Origin: an uncultured Acetatifactor sp.
Lineage (GTDB): Bacteria; Bacillota; Clostridia; Lachnospirales; Lachnospiraceae
Assembly (NCBI GenBank): GCA_910578185.1
Contig: CAJTPN010000004.1
Span: 133,483 to 197,482, forward strand
DNA: 64,000 nucleotides
Direction: 5' to 3'
Position numbers and translations under genes: made by a program. Positions 7,751-15,931 of the stretch are shown piece after piece (position 1 is the stretch's first letter; the number at the start of each line of letters is the position of its first letter). Below the pieces are notes generated by a model. It did no database searches. It saw only the letters and a program-made list of their open reading frames with translations, and was not told the origin of the DNA.

Positions 7751-8365
7751 ATGAACGAAAAAGAACGAATGCTATCAGGAAAGCTTTACTGCCCCTGCAA
7801 AGTACAGGACGGCACCAGAGAGAAAAACAGAAGAATCTTAGCGGACTTTAACACCATGCCCTACAGTGACTTTAAGAAGGGAATGTCTCTTTTAAAAGAC
7901 CTTTTGGGACATCTGGAAGACGACGCAGTGATCACACCGCCCTTTTACTGCGATAAGGGCCCTCAGATTTCCATCGGAAAACACTTTTATGCCAACACGG
8001 GACTTTTGATTCTGGATGAAGCCCCTGTGATCATCGGCTATGATGTCTTCCTTGCACCCCGGGTCAGTATTTTCACGGCTTGCCACCCAATTGACGCCCT
8101 GGTCAGGAATCTGGAACTGGAATACGCAAAACCTGTTACCATAGGCAACGACGTCTGGATCGGCGGAAATGTGGTGATTAATCCAGGTGTAACCATTGGC
8201 AATAACGTGGTAATCGGCTCTGGCAGCGTAGTTACAAAGGATATTCCCGATGGAGTTGTGGCTGCCGGTAACCCTTGTCGGGTCATAAGAAAAATAACAG
8301 ATCGGGACAGCAATTACTGGAACCAAGAACTAATCGAATATCAAAATGATCCCGATATCCACTGA
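7751..8365 (+). CDS. Sugar O-acetyltransferase (Maa/LacA family), copy 2
   Basis: A 204-aa paralogue of the preceding gene with the same layout: Mac-type helices (residues 1-55), hexapeptide beta-helix, catalytic His112 in TACHP and the terminal signature TKDIPDGVVAAGNPCRV. The ATG is preceded by GGGAGGGG within the end of copy 1. The Mac region differs clearly from copy 1 (PCKVQDGTREKN instead of PGDPDIIKEQ), so acceptor specificity may differ. Two tandem non-identical copies suggest an old duplication or successive acquisition. The exact sugar acceptor cannot be told from sequence. Confidence 0.88.
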   Translation: MNEKERMLSGKLYCPCKVQDGTREKNRRILADFNTMPYSDFKKGMSLLKDLLGHLEDDAVITPPFYCDKGPQISIGKHFYANTGLLILDEAPVIIGYDVFLAPRVSIFTACHPIDALVRNLELEYAKPVTIGNDVWIGGNVVINPGVTIGNNVVIGSGSVVTKDIPDGVVAAGNPCRVIRKITDRDSNYWNQELIEYQNDPDIH

Positions 8366-8691
8366 TCAAAAAGGGCCGCCGGAAAAGGCATATTCTCTAA
8401 TGGAAACGCCTTTTTTGTTGCCGAATCTGCCCATATCATTTAATCCGCCCATTCCGTCCCCAGGATCGATCCGTGCGGTAATGTCGCCATTCGTCAGATT
8501 GCCCTGCACAGAGTACTTTTACCGTCTCTTGTGGTGATAAAGATCATCTCTGTTCCATCCTTTGAGAAAGCCTGTCCGGTGTGATAAGATGGGACGGTGT
8601 TGACCATTCCCTGTGTGGTGATCTAGCGCACTTGTCGCAGTGTATCCGGATCTTTATACAGCTTTGATTCATTCCAGTTTTGTTCTTTCAT
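8366..8691 (-). pseudogene. Oligogalacturonate-lyase-like gene, N-terminal remnant
   Basis: Reading on the minus strand from an ATG at 8689-8691 gives a peptide containing LYKDPDTLRQVR, an in-frame TAG at 8623-8625, then ITTQGMVNTVPSYHTGQAFS and IFITTRDGKSTLCR. After a frame change near 8500-8505 the reading continues as NLTNGDITARIDPGDGMGGL until a TGA at 8366-8368. The pattern (charged N-terminus with arginine-rich LRQV, 'FSKDGTEMIF' strand, 'NLTNGDIT' strand) resembles the start of the beta-propeller oligogalacturonate lyase family (PL22). Only about 105 of the expected 380-400 residues remain. One nonsense codon, one frameshift and truncation mark it as dead. Family assignment is moderate. 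Confidence 0.6.
8383..8416 (+). terminator. Possible terminator after the acetyltransferase pair
   Basis: A 7-bp stem (8383-8389 with 8408-8414) with an 18-nt loop and six T residues (8411-8416). The loop is long, and the same bases form part of the lyase remnant on the other strand, so this may be fortuitous. Confidence 0.3.
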
Positions 8692-8718
8692 ACTCTGACC
8701 ACGCTTTTATGATATAAA

Positions 8719-9722
8719 CTACCAAAAGAGTATGGAATTTCCCTTTAGCTTAAGCAGCGCTTCTATCAGGAAATAATCGGCATATATAATAGGAATGTTC
8801 TTTTCTCCAAAATGATATGCTTCTGTGCCATACTGAACAATACTATCTTCCGTTTCCGACCAATCGCAATACCGATCTTCTGTAGCCTTAAGTATGCAGA
8901 GGGCGGCGTTCCGGTACAGCTTTCTTTCACATTTGGGAACAGCCTCTGCCAATTCCAGCAGTCCGCATGCTGCGCATAATCCCGCGGTGGTATCCTTATA
9001 TTCAGGTTGCTCTGGTCCTCGGAAATCACAGGGAGGAATGGGATCCTCTAAAATATTGGCGATAAAATAATGGGCAACGCGCTTTGCAGTGTCAAGGAAT
9101 TCCTGTCTGCCAGTATGGAGGAAGCTGAGAGTGAATCCATAAAGCGCCCAGGCCTGTCCTCTGCTCCAGCTCCCTTCTTCCATATAGCTTTGTCCGGTAT
9201 GATTTTTGATATCATCATGCTGTCAATGATTGCCCAGCCCGTATTATCAGAATCATCTTGGGGATTGGTGTTCCACGCACGGATGAAATTGCCGTTGGGA
9301 TTAAATCGTCCAGCCAGAGTGCTTGCCATATGGAGGCCTCTTGTTCTCGCTCTCTGATTTCCGGTCAGTCTGTAATCAGCAACGCTGGACAGAAGCCACA
9401 TGAATCCTACATCATGGTGCAATGTCTGGAAATCGTCAATGACAGCATCCAGTTTATCCTCCAGTTTTCTGGCATAGTCTGCATACAGGGCATCATCGGT
9501 AGCCTCATACATTTTCCAGAGAATACCGGTCCAGAAGCCATCTGTCCACCAATAAGGGAGGTTATCATCATATGGATTGATGAATTTTCCGTTTTTTGTA
9601 GTATAAGGGAAAAATGAATCACCAACCGAAACGGTAGTCCGGAATAGTTTTGTAACTACTTTTTTCCATGTCGCATCCAACCATTTGTGAAAATCGGATT
9701 CGTAAGTAAAAATGTGTTGCAT
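8719..9722 (-). pseudogene. GH88-type unsaturated glucuronyl hydrolase, broken
   Basis: Two overlapping minus-strand frames together encode a GH88 protein. The first (from ATG 9720-9722) carries PYWWTDGFWTGILWKMYEAT, LHHDVGFMW and DSDNTGWAIIDSMM. The second carries EEGSWSRGQAWALYGF and ends at 8719. In intact relatives roughly 40-60 residues lie between IDSMM and the GSWSRGQAWA block. Here they are nearly missing and the frame changes at about 9190-9215, so an internal deletion has joined the halves out of frame. The enzyme would remove unsaturated uronic acids from lyase products, a logical partner for the adjacent lyase remnant. Only a short AGGCAGG precedes the ATG. Confidence 0.85.
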
Positions 9723-9836
9723 AAAGCTAACCTGCCTTTCTGATTGCCAGCGTACTGACTTTGTTATATTTAGCTAAATAATTATTCCATATAATGCCAT
9801 TCCATGCTATACCAAAAAGAAAATGCTGTGGCGACT

Positions 9837-10117
9837 ATGGCAAGATCTAAAACCTACATTATTAAACTAAGCGACGATGAGAGGACAGCACTCCAAAAAA
9901 CAATCCGTAATAAAAAGACATGTAAAACCGTTTTGAAGCGCTGACAGATACTGCTTGAATTGGTATGGCCTGCGGTCCGGCTCCCGAGGGACATTCGCGC
10001 TGGACGCTGCGGCTCCTGGAAGAGAAAGCCCGTATTGAGCTTGATACCCTGGCAGGAAAGAAAGCCATCCGCCAGACATTAAAAAATGAATTTAGACCTC
10101 ACAAAAATACATACTGG
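9837..10117 (+). mobile_element. IS630-family transposase remnant
   Basis: The reading MARSKTYIIKLSDDERTALQ followed by NKKTCKTVLKR is the typical N-terminus of IS630-type transposases. Codon 36 is TGA (9942-9944), where relatives have a Cys before QILLELD. After QILLELV the frame jumps to ACGPAPEGHSRWTLRLLEE and the helix ending FRPHKNTYW at 10117, again IS630 sequence. The central part and the whole DDE catalytic region are missing, so it is a dead scar from deletion inside an IS copy. No terminal inverted repeats are evident. It sits beside the broken GH88 gene. Confidence 0.75.
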
Positions 10118-10150
10118 TTGTTGTTTCGCCTCCCTCCCGGCTATCCACAC

Positions 10151-10188
10151 AAAAAAGCCTTCCGTTTTTCATTCCGGACGGCTTTTTT
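10151..10188. terminator. Bidirectional terminator-like hairpin
   Basis: A six-A run, GCC and TCCG on the left pair with CGGA and GGC followed by six T on the right, with one internal mismatch. U-tracts appear on both strands. It lies about 140 bp beyond the heparinase-like gene's stop and probably ends that transcript; nothing else is seen in 10189-10324. Confidence 0.65.
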
Positions 10189-10324
10189 GCGTAATGTGAT
10201 AGCTCTAAATAAATTTTTTTGTGGGTGTAGACTCCGAAAAGCCTTGATATTACAGTGTTCCTAATAGGAGCCATTCATAGGAAAAGGAAATGTGACTATT
10301 AATAGATTTCTGATATTACATTTG

Positions 10325-12061
10325 TCATATATCCAATGAAATCGTGAATGCACTCATATAGACACTACCCTGACCTGCCCGTACTTCCTGCGGCTCCACC
10401 TTCCACTGCAGGACATGAACCTGCTCCGGCTCCCCCTGGTGATTGACATGGCGAACTATCTGTTGCTCAATCTCTCCCCGGAGGCCCTGGAGCACGATTC
10501 TGGCGCGGTGCCTTCTTCCGTAAATCACGATCTGCCCATCCTCCACAGTCACCGGAAGCCTGGTGACAAGGTTTTCCTTAAAATCCACCGCCCTGTCCGT
10601 CTCCGCCACATCCTTCACGGCAAGCTCCCCTGTGGCTTTCTCCAGATGCAGCTGCCTCTCCAGCCGCCTCAGATATGGCTGCCCATAAGCCGCCTCAAAG
10701 CGGATCACCGCAGTCCCCTTCTCAGGGACGTCAAAGCTTTCCGCACGGTATTCCCTGCCGGGACACTGGTCACAGCCGTCTATCAGGGGGATATTATGGC
10801 TTGCTCCCCGATTGCAGAAGACGGTATATCTTTTATCCGAAAAATAATCCTTCGTATACTCGCCGCAGCCCAGATCGTCCAAAAACGCCTCCCCGTCCGC
10901 CAGATAAAAGAAACTTCCCACGTCATTGTGGTTGTGGGATTCTTCGTTGTGCCCGCCCTTTATGGCGACAGCACTTCCCCACGCTCCCCGGAAAACAGCC
11001 CACTGCACATCCGGAAAGATTTCATCGCCGCAATCCGCCAAAGTCTTGGGTGTTTCCCGCACCGCCTCCAGAAATCTGCCTGTCCAATACCAGTCCCAGT
11101 AGACTCCGACCCAACGCCAGCAACTGTCCTGCCCCAGCCTCCGGGCAAATTCAGGCTCTGGAAAGCACACGCTGTCAAACTCATACGCCAGGCAGCAAGT
11201 GAGTCCCATAGAATACGGCTCAAAGCAATTACTGTCCGAAAAGCTGACGGTTCTCCCCCCGCCAAAATAACACTTCTGCTGAAAACAGGCAATCGTCTCC
11301 AACTTTTTCCCCGACAGGATATCTATATCGGGATAGACCTCCCTTAACTGCCTTGCAAACAGGGTGTAGTATGTAAACCCGTATGCCCAATAGCCCAGGC
11401 CCTCCTCACAGGCACCGTCATCCCCGAAACCTTTCAGATAGCAGCATGTCAAGGCATGAGCAAGGCGCTCCGCAAGCGCTCTCCTCTCTGTCCCTTCATT
11501 TAACAAAAAAAGTCCTGCGCTTCCGATATTCCCACAGCACACGGCGTTCCAGTTGTTTCCGCTTCTCTCCCAGCCGGAGTACGGCGCCTGCGACGCCATA
11601 AACGGTGCCAGCACCCGCGCCCTCACCTCCCTCTCCACGATTTCTGTCACATGCTCCGAAAGACCGCCTTTTAAAAGCGTGACAAGCTGTGCAAGGGTCT
11701 GCGCCGTCTCGCTGGCAAAAAGGTCTATGGTGATCCGCCAGTCGGAGTTTTTATGTCTGTCCACATGGGCAGGCAGCGCCCAACATTCCTCCCCACAGAT
11801 TTCCAGCAGAACCTCCTCCAGTTTCCGAAGATCCTCATCCCTGTGCTTCATCACACTCACAAGCCCAAAGACCGAGAGAAATTTTCTCCTGCCGAAATAG
11901 GCCGCCTCATAGCGCAAGCGGTTCCCATTTCTCTCAAACTCCAAAAAAAGCTCCTCCGTGAGCTCCGGCATTTTCTGCCCCCGCAGTTCCTGCGCCAGCC
12001 TTAAGGCTTCACTTTCATACTCCGTTTTGAAATCGGCAATTCGCCGCAGTAATTCCCTCAT
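10325..12061 (-). CDS. Heparinase II/III-like polysaccharide lyase
   Basis: A 578-aa protein with the two-domain layout of the heparinase II/III superfamily: an all-helical (alpha/alpha) N-terminal half (about 1-330, with WNAVCCGNIGSAGL and EGLGYWAYGF) and a C-terminal beta-sandwich region starting near PDVQWAVFRG. The segment containing HNEESHNHNDVGSFFY (about 378-393) is the conserved His-rich motif of this fold. No signal peptide is present, so it would act on imported oligosaccharides in the cytoplasm. Enzymes of this superfamily cleave uronic-acid glycosides by beta-elimination. The exact substrate is unknown; the neighbourhood suggests plant cell-wall polymers rather than heparin. Confidence 0.75.
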   Translation of the reverse strand: MRELLRRIADFKTEYESEALRLAQELRGQKMPELTEELFLEFERNGNRLRYEAAYFGRRKFLSVFGLVSVMKHRDEDLRKLEEVLLEICGEECWALPAHVDRHKNSDWRITIDLFASETAQTLAQLVTLLKGGLSEHVTEIVEREVRARVLAPFMASQAPYSGWERSGNNWNAVCCGNIGSAGLFLLNEGTERRALAERLAHALTCCYLKGFGDDGACEEGLGYWAYGFTYYTLFARQLREVYPDIDILSGKKLETIACFQQKCYFGGGRTVSFSDSNCFEPYSMGLTCCLAYEFDSVCFPEPEFARRLGQDSCWRWVGVYWDWYWTGRFLEAVRETPKTLADCGDEIFPDVQWAVFRGAWGSAVAIKGGHNEESHNHNDVGSFFYLADGEAFLDDLGCGEYTKDYFSDKRYTVFCNRGASHNIPLIDGCDQCPGREYRAESFDVPEKGTAVIRFEAAYGQPYLRRLERQLHLEKATGELAVKDVAETDRAVDFKENLVTRLPVTVEDGQIVIYGRRHRARIVLQGLRGEIEQQIVRHVNHQGEPEQVHVLQWKVEPQEVRAGQGSVYMSAFTISLDI

Positions 12062-12324
12062 AACCAGTTAAAATCTCCTTCCCTGTCCGTCATGTGCCAT
12101 GTGAAAGCCGTGGATCCGGCTATACCACACTTTGTACTTAGTACGCAAGCTCCCATGTATAATTTGTACAATCAATTCTGCATGTCTGTTACAAGACAGT
12201 ACTTATATTTTATTAATTAATTGTCACAATTATATATAAGGACACAAGCTCTGTCAATCTCGTCTATAAGATATAGCACTATGATTCTTTCGGAGTAATT
12301 TAATACCTGAGATGTTGGGGCAGC
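12062..12324. other. Intergenic region upstream of the heparinase-like gene
   Basis: No gene is seen. The region is AT-rich and carries several short inverted repeats that could be operators: TTGTACAA (12164-12171), GTAC-TTA-GTAC (12133-12143) and TGTCT-N6-AGACA (12183-12198). The GTAC-containing sites loosely recall AraR-type half-sites. A clear -35/-10 pair could not be assigned. Confidence 0.35.
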
Positions 12325-13821
12325 CTATGCCAATTCCACCTCCAAGTGCAGAACACAGCAGGGAGGCATGGTAAAGCGAATCCTGTCGCCCTCTGCTGCA
12401 ATGGAGGTAAAGTCCTCCGTATGTACCGAATCCGGCGCATCAAAGGTATTATGTGCTCTCATATCACCTGTGAGAACGGTTCCCTTTACGGTATTCACCT
12501 TGCTCTCCACAAAAACGCCTTCTATTTCGCAAGACTCCTCCAGAGAAAGATTTGTCATGGTCACATGAAGCTTCCCGTCCCCGGAGATCGAAACGGATTC
12601 CGTCAAATTGGGGACCTTTACGTCTTCCTCTATCCCCACTCCCTTTGTCTCCACATAAGAATCCACTAAATCCCCATCCTGATGATACTGATACATATGG
12701 AACACATGCCATGTTGGAGTCTTGAGCATCTTTGCCCCCTCTGTCAGGATTAAAGCCTGAAGCACATTCACCATCTGGGCAATATTGGCCATCTTCACCC
12801 TGTCGCAGTGCTTGTTAAACAGATTCAAATTGATTCCTGCCACCAGAGCGTCTCTCATGGTACTCTGTTGGTAGAGAAATCCCGGATTCGTACCCGGTTC
12901 CACATCATACCAGGCTCCCCACTCATCAATAATCATACCGATCTTTTTCTTCGGATCATAGCGATCCATGATAGCCCCGTGATTCCTGATCAGGTCTTCC
13001 ATCACCAGCGTCTGCTTCAGCGTGCGATACCAGTCTTTCTCATCAAATTCCAACGCAGATCCCTTTTTACTCCAGTTACCTGTGGGCAGGGTATAATAGT
13101 GCAGTGACAATCCGTTCATAAAGCCGCTGCCATGATCAAACACCGTTTCCAGAACCTTATCCGTCCAATGATAGTCAGCCGCATTGGCTCCACAGGCAAT
13201 TTTGCTGATGGGCTTGCCATTGTAGTTGCGCACATAGGTCTGATATCTGCGATACATGTCGCCGTAAAACTCCGGCCTCATATTACCGCCGCATCCCCAG
13301 TTCTCATTTCCCACTCCAAAATAATCCACCGTCCAGGCTGCCTCATGCCCGTTCTCCTTGCGCAGATCCGCCATGGGAGAAACACCTTCAAAGGTCATAT
13401 ACTCCACCCATTCGCTCATCTCCTGAACCGTGCCGCTGCCCATATTTCCGTTAATATAGGTCTTACAGCCAAGCTGTCTGCACAATTCCATAAATTCATG
13501 AGTGCCGAAACTGTTATCCTCCACCACGCCGCCCCAATGGGTATTGATCATTTTCTTACGGCCTGCCTTGGGACCGATACCATCCTTCCAATGATACTCG
13601 TCGGCAAAACATCCGCCCGGCCAACGAAGTACCGGCACATGGATCTCCTTCAGCGCCTCCACCACATCGATACGCATGCCGTTTACATTGGGGATCTGAA
13701 AATCCTCTCCCACATAGATTCCCTCATAGATACATCTGCCCAGATGCTCCGAAAAATGTCCCTGCAATTCAGGGTTGATATGTCCCTTCTTCACATTGGG
13801 GTTTACATACAGCTTTGCCAT
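12325..13821 (-). CDS. abfA: Alpha-L-arabinofuranosidase (GH51)
   Basis: A 498-aa intracellular GH51 enzyme of usual length. It has the conserved RWPGGCFADEYHW block (66-78), the acid/base Glu173 in GVGNENWG and the nucleophile Glu300 in MIIDEWG, within a TIM barrel (about 20-385) capped by a C-terminal beta-sandwich. It removes terminal alpha-L-arabinofuranosyl residues from arabinan or arabinoxylan oligosaccharides by a retaining mechanism. No signal peptide, so it acts on imported oligomers. The isomerase-family gene upstream and xylulokinase point to arabinose/xylose catabolism. A promoter with 17-bp spacing lies directly ahead and the ATG follows AAGGAAAGG and CAGGAAACA. Confidence 0.95.
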   Translation of the reverse strand: MAKLYVNPNVKKGHINPELQGHFSEHLGRCIYEGIYVGEDFQIPNVNGMRIDVVEALKEIHVPVLRWPGGCFADEYHWKDGIGPKAGRKKMINTHWGGVVEDNSFGTHEFMELCRQLGCKTYINGNMGSGTVQEMSEWVEYMTFEGVSPMADLRKENGHEAAWTVDYFGVGNENWGCGGNMRPEFYGDMYRRYQTYVRNYNGKPISKIACGANAADYHWTDKVLETVFDHGSGFMNGLSLHYYTLPTGNWSKKGSALEFDEKDWYRTLKQTLVMEDLIRNHGAIMDRYDPKKKIGMIIDEWGAWYDVEPGTNPGFLYQQSTMRDALVAGINLNLFNKHCDRVKMANIAQMVNVLQALILTEGAKMLKTPTWHVFHMYQYHQDGDLVDSYVETKGVGIEEDVKVPNLTESVSISGDGKLHVTMTNLSLEESCEIEGVFVESKVNTVKGTVLTGDMRAHNTFDAPDSVHTEDFTSIAAEGDRIRFTMPPCCVLHLEVELA

Positions 13822-13869
13822 TGTTTCCTGACCTTTCCTTCCTGCCGCTAGGGCTTGTTTTCACTTTTC

Positions 13870-13898
13870 AGTCTATGACTTTCCACAGGAAATGTCAA
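13870..13898 (-). promoter_or_regulatory. Promoter of abfA with a small palindrome in the spacer
   Basis: On the minus strand TTGACA (13893-13898), a 17-bp spacer and TAGACT (13870-13875). The spacer contains TTTCC-N3-GGAAA, a 13-bp interrupted palindrome centred between the two elements, a plausible operator. Confidence 0.65.
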
Positions 13899-13977
13899 GC
13901 TTTCAAAGCCGTCATTGCCTGGGAAGTCAATCCGTTATATACCGAAACTGTCATCGAGCCTGTTTCAGGCACGGACA

Positions 13978-14013
13978 GCGAACAAACCGGGAACCCACTA
14001 TAGGATTCCCGGT
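13978..14013 (-). terminator. Terminator-like hairpin after the isomerase gene
   Basis: An 8-bp stem (13986-13993 with 14006-14013) with a 12-nt loop; on the minus strand it is followed by TTTGTT, a weak U-tract. It lies 112 bp past the isomerase stop. Confidence 0.45.
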
Positions 14014-14124
14014 CCTTACTCATTCCTTATCTGCCGCCAAAGATGCCATATTCAGCATACCGCACCCATTTTGTCTTTCAGCCCAAACACAAATCCGGTT
14101 CCCCACAAGACTACCCTATTTTCT

Positions 14125-15609
14125 TCAGGCAAACGGATTTTCCGTAGGATACAGTACGCCCTTAGGCTGATTGTAATTCAGGTCCTCCACCGGCACGCCG
14201 ATATATTTAAATACTTCATACAAAGCCTTACCAAAGTGACCGAATGCCACCGCACCGTGATGAGGATAATTTTTCTCAATCAGCACATGGCGATAGAAAC
14301 GTCCCATCTCCGGTATTGCAAATACGCCGATTCCACCAAAGGATTTTGTTGCCACGGGAAGCACCTCACCCTGAGCAATGTAAGCGCGCAGCTTATTATC
14401 CGCGGTGGACTGCAAACGATAGAAAGTAATGTCACCGGGAATGATATCTCCTTCCAGCGTTCCCTGGGTTACTTCCTCGGGAAGGGTTCTTGCCATGATC
14501 ATTTGATACTTCATGCTGCAGGAAGAAAGCTTCTTGGTATTGGTATTGCCGCAGTGGAATCCCATGAAAGTATCATTGTGGGTATATGTAAATTTACCCT
14601 GAATGGCCTCATCGTACATATCGTCGGGAACCGTGTTATTAATGTCAAGCAGCGTTACAATGTCTTCGCTGACGCAGGTACCAATAAACTCACTCAGACA
14701 GCCGTAAATATCCACTTCGCAGGATACGGGAATTCCCATGCCGGTCAGACGGCTGTTCACATAGCAGGGAACAAATCCGAACTGGGTCTGGAATGCAGGC
14801 CAGCATTTTCCTGCAATGGCCACATACTTGCGGTAACCCTTGTGAGCCTCAATCCAATCAAGCAGGGTCAGCTCATACTGAGCCAGCTTGGGCAGCACTT
14901 CCGGCTTCCTATTGCCTGTGCCAAGCTCTTCCTCCATCTCCTTCACCTTTGCCGGGATTCTCTCGTCTCCGTCATGTTTCTTAAACGCCTCAAACAGATC
15001 AAGTTCGGAGTTCTCCTCGATCTCCACTCCCAGGTTATAGAGTTGCTTGATGGGCGCATTGCAAGCCAGGAAGTTTAACGGTCTGGGACCGAAGGAAATA
15101 ATCTTCAGATCGCTTAATCCCACAATGGCTCTTGCAATGGGAATAAATTCATGAATTCTATCAGCACACTCCGCTGCGGTGCCAACGGGATTCTCCGGAA
15201 TGTATGCCTTCACATTGCGCAGCTTCAGATTATAGCTGGCATTCAGCATACCACAGTACGCGTCTCCGCGGCCTCCCACCAGATCATTCTGGCTCTCTTC
15301 CGCAGCGGCGATAAACATGGCCGGGCCGTCAAAATGCTTTGCCAGCAATGTCTCCGAAATCTCCGGGCCAAAGTTCCCCAAGTATACACAGAGTGCGTTA
15401 CAACCGTTCTTCCGAATATCCTCCAGAGCCTGTACCATATGTATCTCGCTCTCCACAATACAGACAGGACACTCATAAATGGCATCCGTGCCATACTTTT
15501 CCGTATACGCCGCCACCAGCGCTTTTCTCCTGTTGACAGACAGGCTCTCCGGGAAACAGTCACGGCTCACCGCCACGATACCAATCTTTACCTGCGGCAA
15601 ATTATTCAT
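14125..15609 (-). CDS. L-fucose/L-arabinose isomerase-family protein
   Basis: A 494-aa member of the FucI/AraA-type isomerase superfamily (COG2407). It begins VKIGIVAVSRDCFPESLS, and carries CNALCVYLGNFGPE, a central SFGPRPLNFLAC segment and the metal-ligand-like C-terminal blocks with CEVDIYG and HCGN. Such enzymes interconvert aldoses and ketoses with a divalent metal. Placed between GH51 arabinofuranosidase and xylulokinase, the likely substrates are L-arabinose or D-xylose/L-fucose-related sugars, but the sequence alone does not decide. The ATG follows AAGGAGGG. A strong promoter (15683-15711) lies directly upstream, so it is not simply co-transcribed with xylB. Confidence 0.85.
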   Translation of the reverse strand: MNNLPQVKIGIVAVSRDCFPESLSVNRRKALVAAYTEKYGTDAIYECPVCIVESEIHMVQALEDIRKNGCNALCVYLGNFGPEISETLLAKHFDGPAMFIAAAEESQNDLVGGRGDAYCGMLNASYNLKLRNVKAYIPENPVGTAAECADRIHEFIPIARAIVGLSDLKIISFGPRPLNFLACNAPIKQLYNLGVEIEENSELDLFEAFKKHDGDERIPAKVKEMEEELGTGNRKPEVLPKLAQYELTLLDWIEAHKGYRKYVAIAGKCWPAFQTQFGFVPCYVNSRLTGMGIPVSCEVDIYGCLSEFIGTCVSEDIVTLLDINNTVPDDMYDEAIQGKFTYTHNDTFMGFHCGNTNTKKLSSCSMKYQMIMARTLPEEVTQGTLEGDIIPGDITFYRLQSTADNKLRAYIAQGEVLPVATKSFGGIGVFAIPEMGRFYRHVLIEKNYPHHGAVAFGHFGKALYEVFKYIGVPVEDLNYNQPKGVLYPTENPFA

Positions 15610-15682
15610 CTAAAAGACCCTCCTTAAAATATATGATTGACAACGGCCGCCCGTACATAACAGCCGTGTGACTACTACTTTC

Positions 15683-15711
15683 ATTATAGCCCATATCCCT
15701 GATCTTTGCAA
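15683..15711 (-). promoter_or_regulatory. Strong promoter of the isomerase gene
   Basis: On the minus strand TTGCAA (15706-15711), 17-bp spacer, TATAAT (15683-15688). The -35 is part of a 12-bp sequence that recurs at 15884-15895. Confidence 0.75.
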
Positions 15712-15895
15712 TTACTTTCATCCCTCTTTTACCCTCGCAAAATCGTAATGGTTGGGACGTCCAACGCGCGTTTTGCATATTTTATTCTGTCCTCCGATTT
15801 CATTTCAGATCCCTTCTTGCAATAGATGGCGCGTACTACTTTTGCATATGAGAAAACCCGGCATATCTTTCCTCCTGATATAATTGCAATTACTT
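15706..15895. repeat. 12-bp direct repeat flanking a short segment
   Basis: TTGCAATTACTT occurs at 15706-15717, over the isomerase -35, and again at 15884-15895. Between them, on the minus strand, lie a strong AGGAGG ribosome binding site leading a 19-codon ORF (MPGFLICK...) and a 24-aa ORF at 15729-15803 (MKSEDRIKYAKRALD...). Neither ORF has recognisable homology. The repeats could be regulator sites or a target duplication. Confidence 0.45.
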
Positions 15896-15931
15896 GAGAT
15901 GGAGTGTTATGTAGTCCCACAGCAGAAAAAT

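Noticed and set aside
10325..12061. Naming the lyase-like protein a heparinase
   Set aside because: The fold family is broad and no evidence here points to heparin; only the superfamily is supported.
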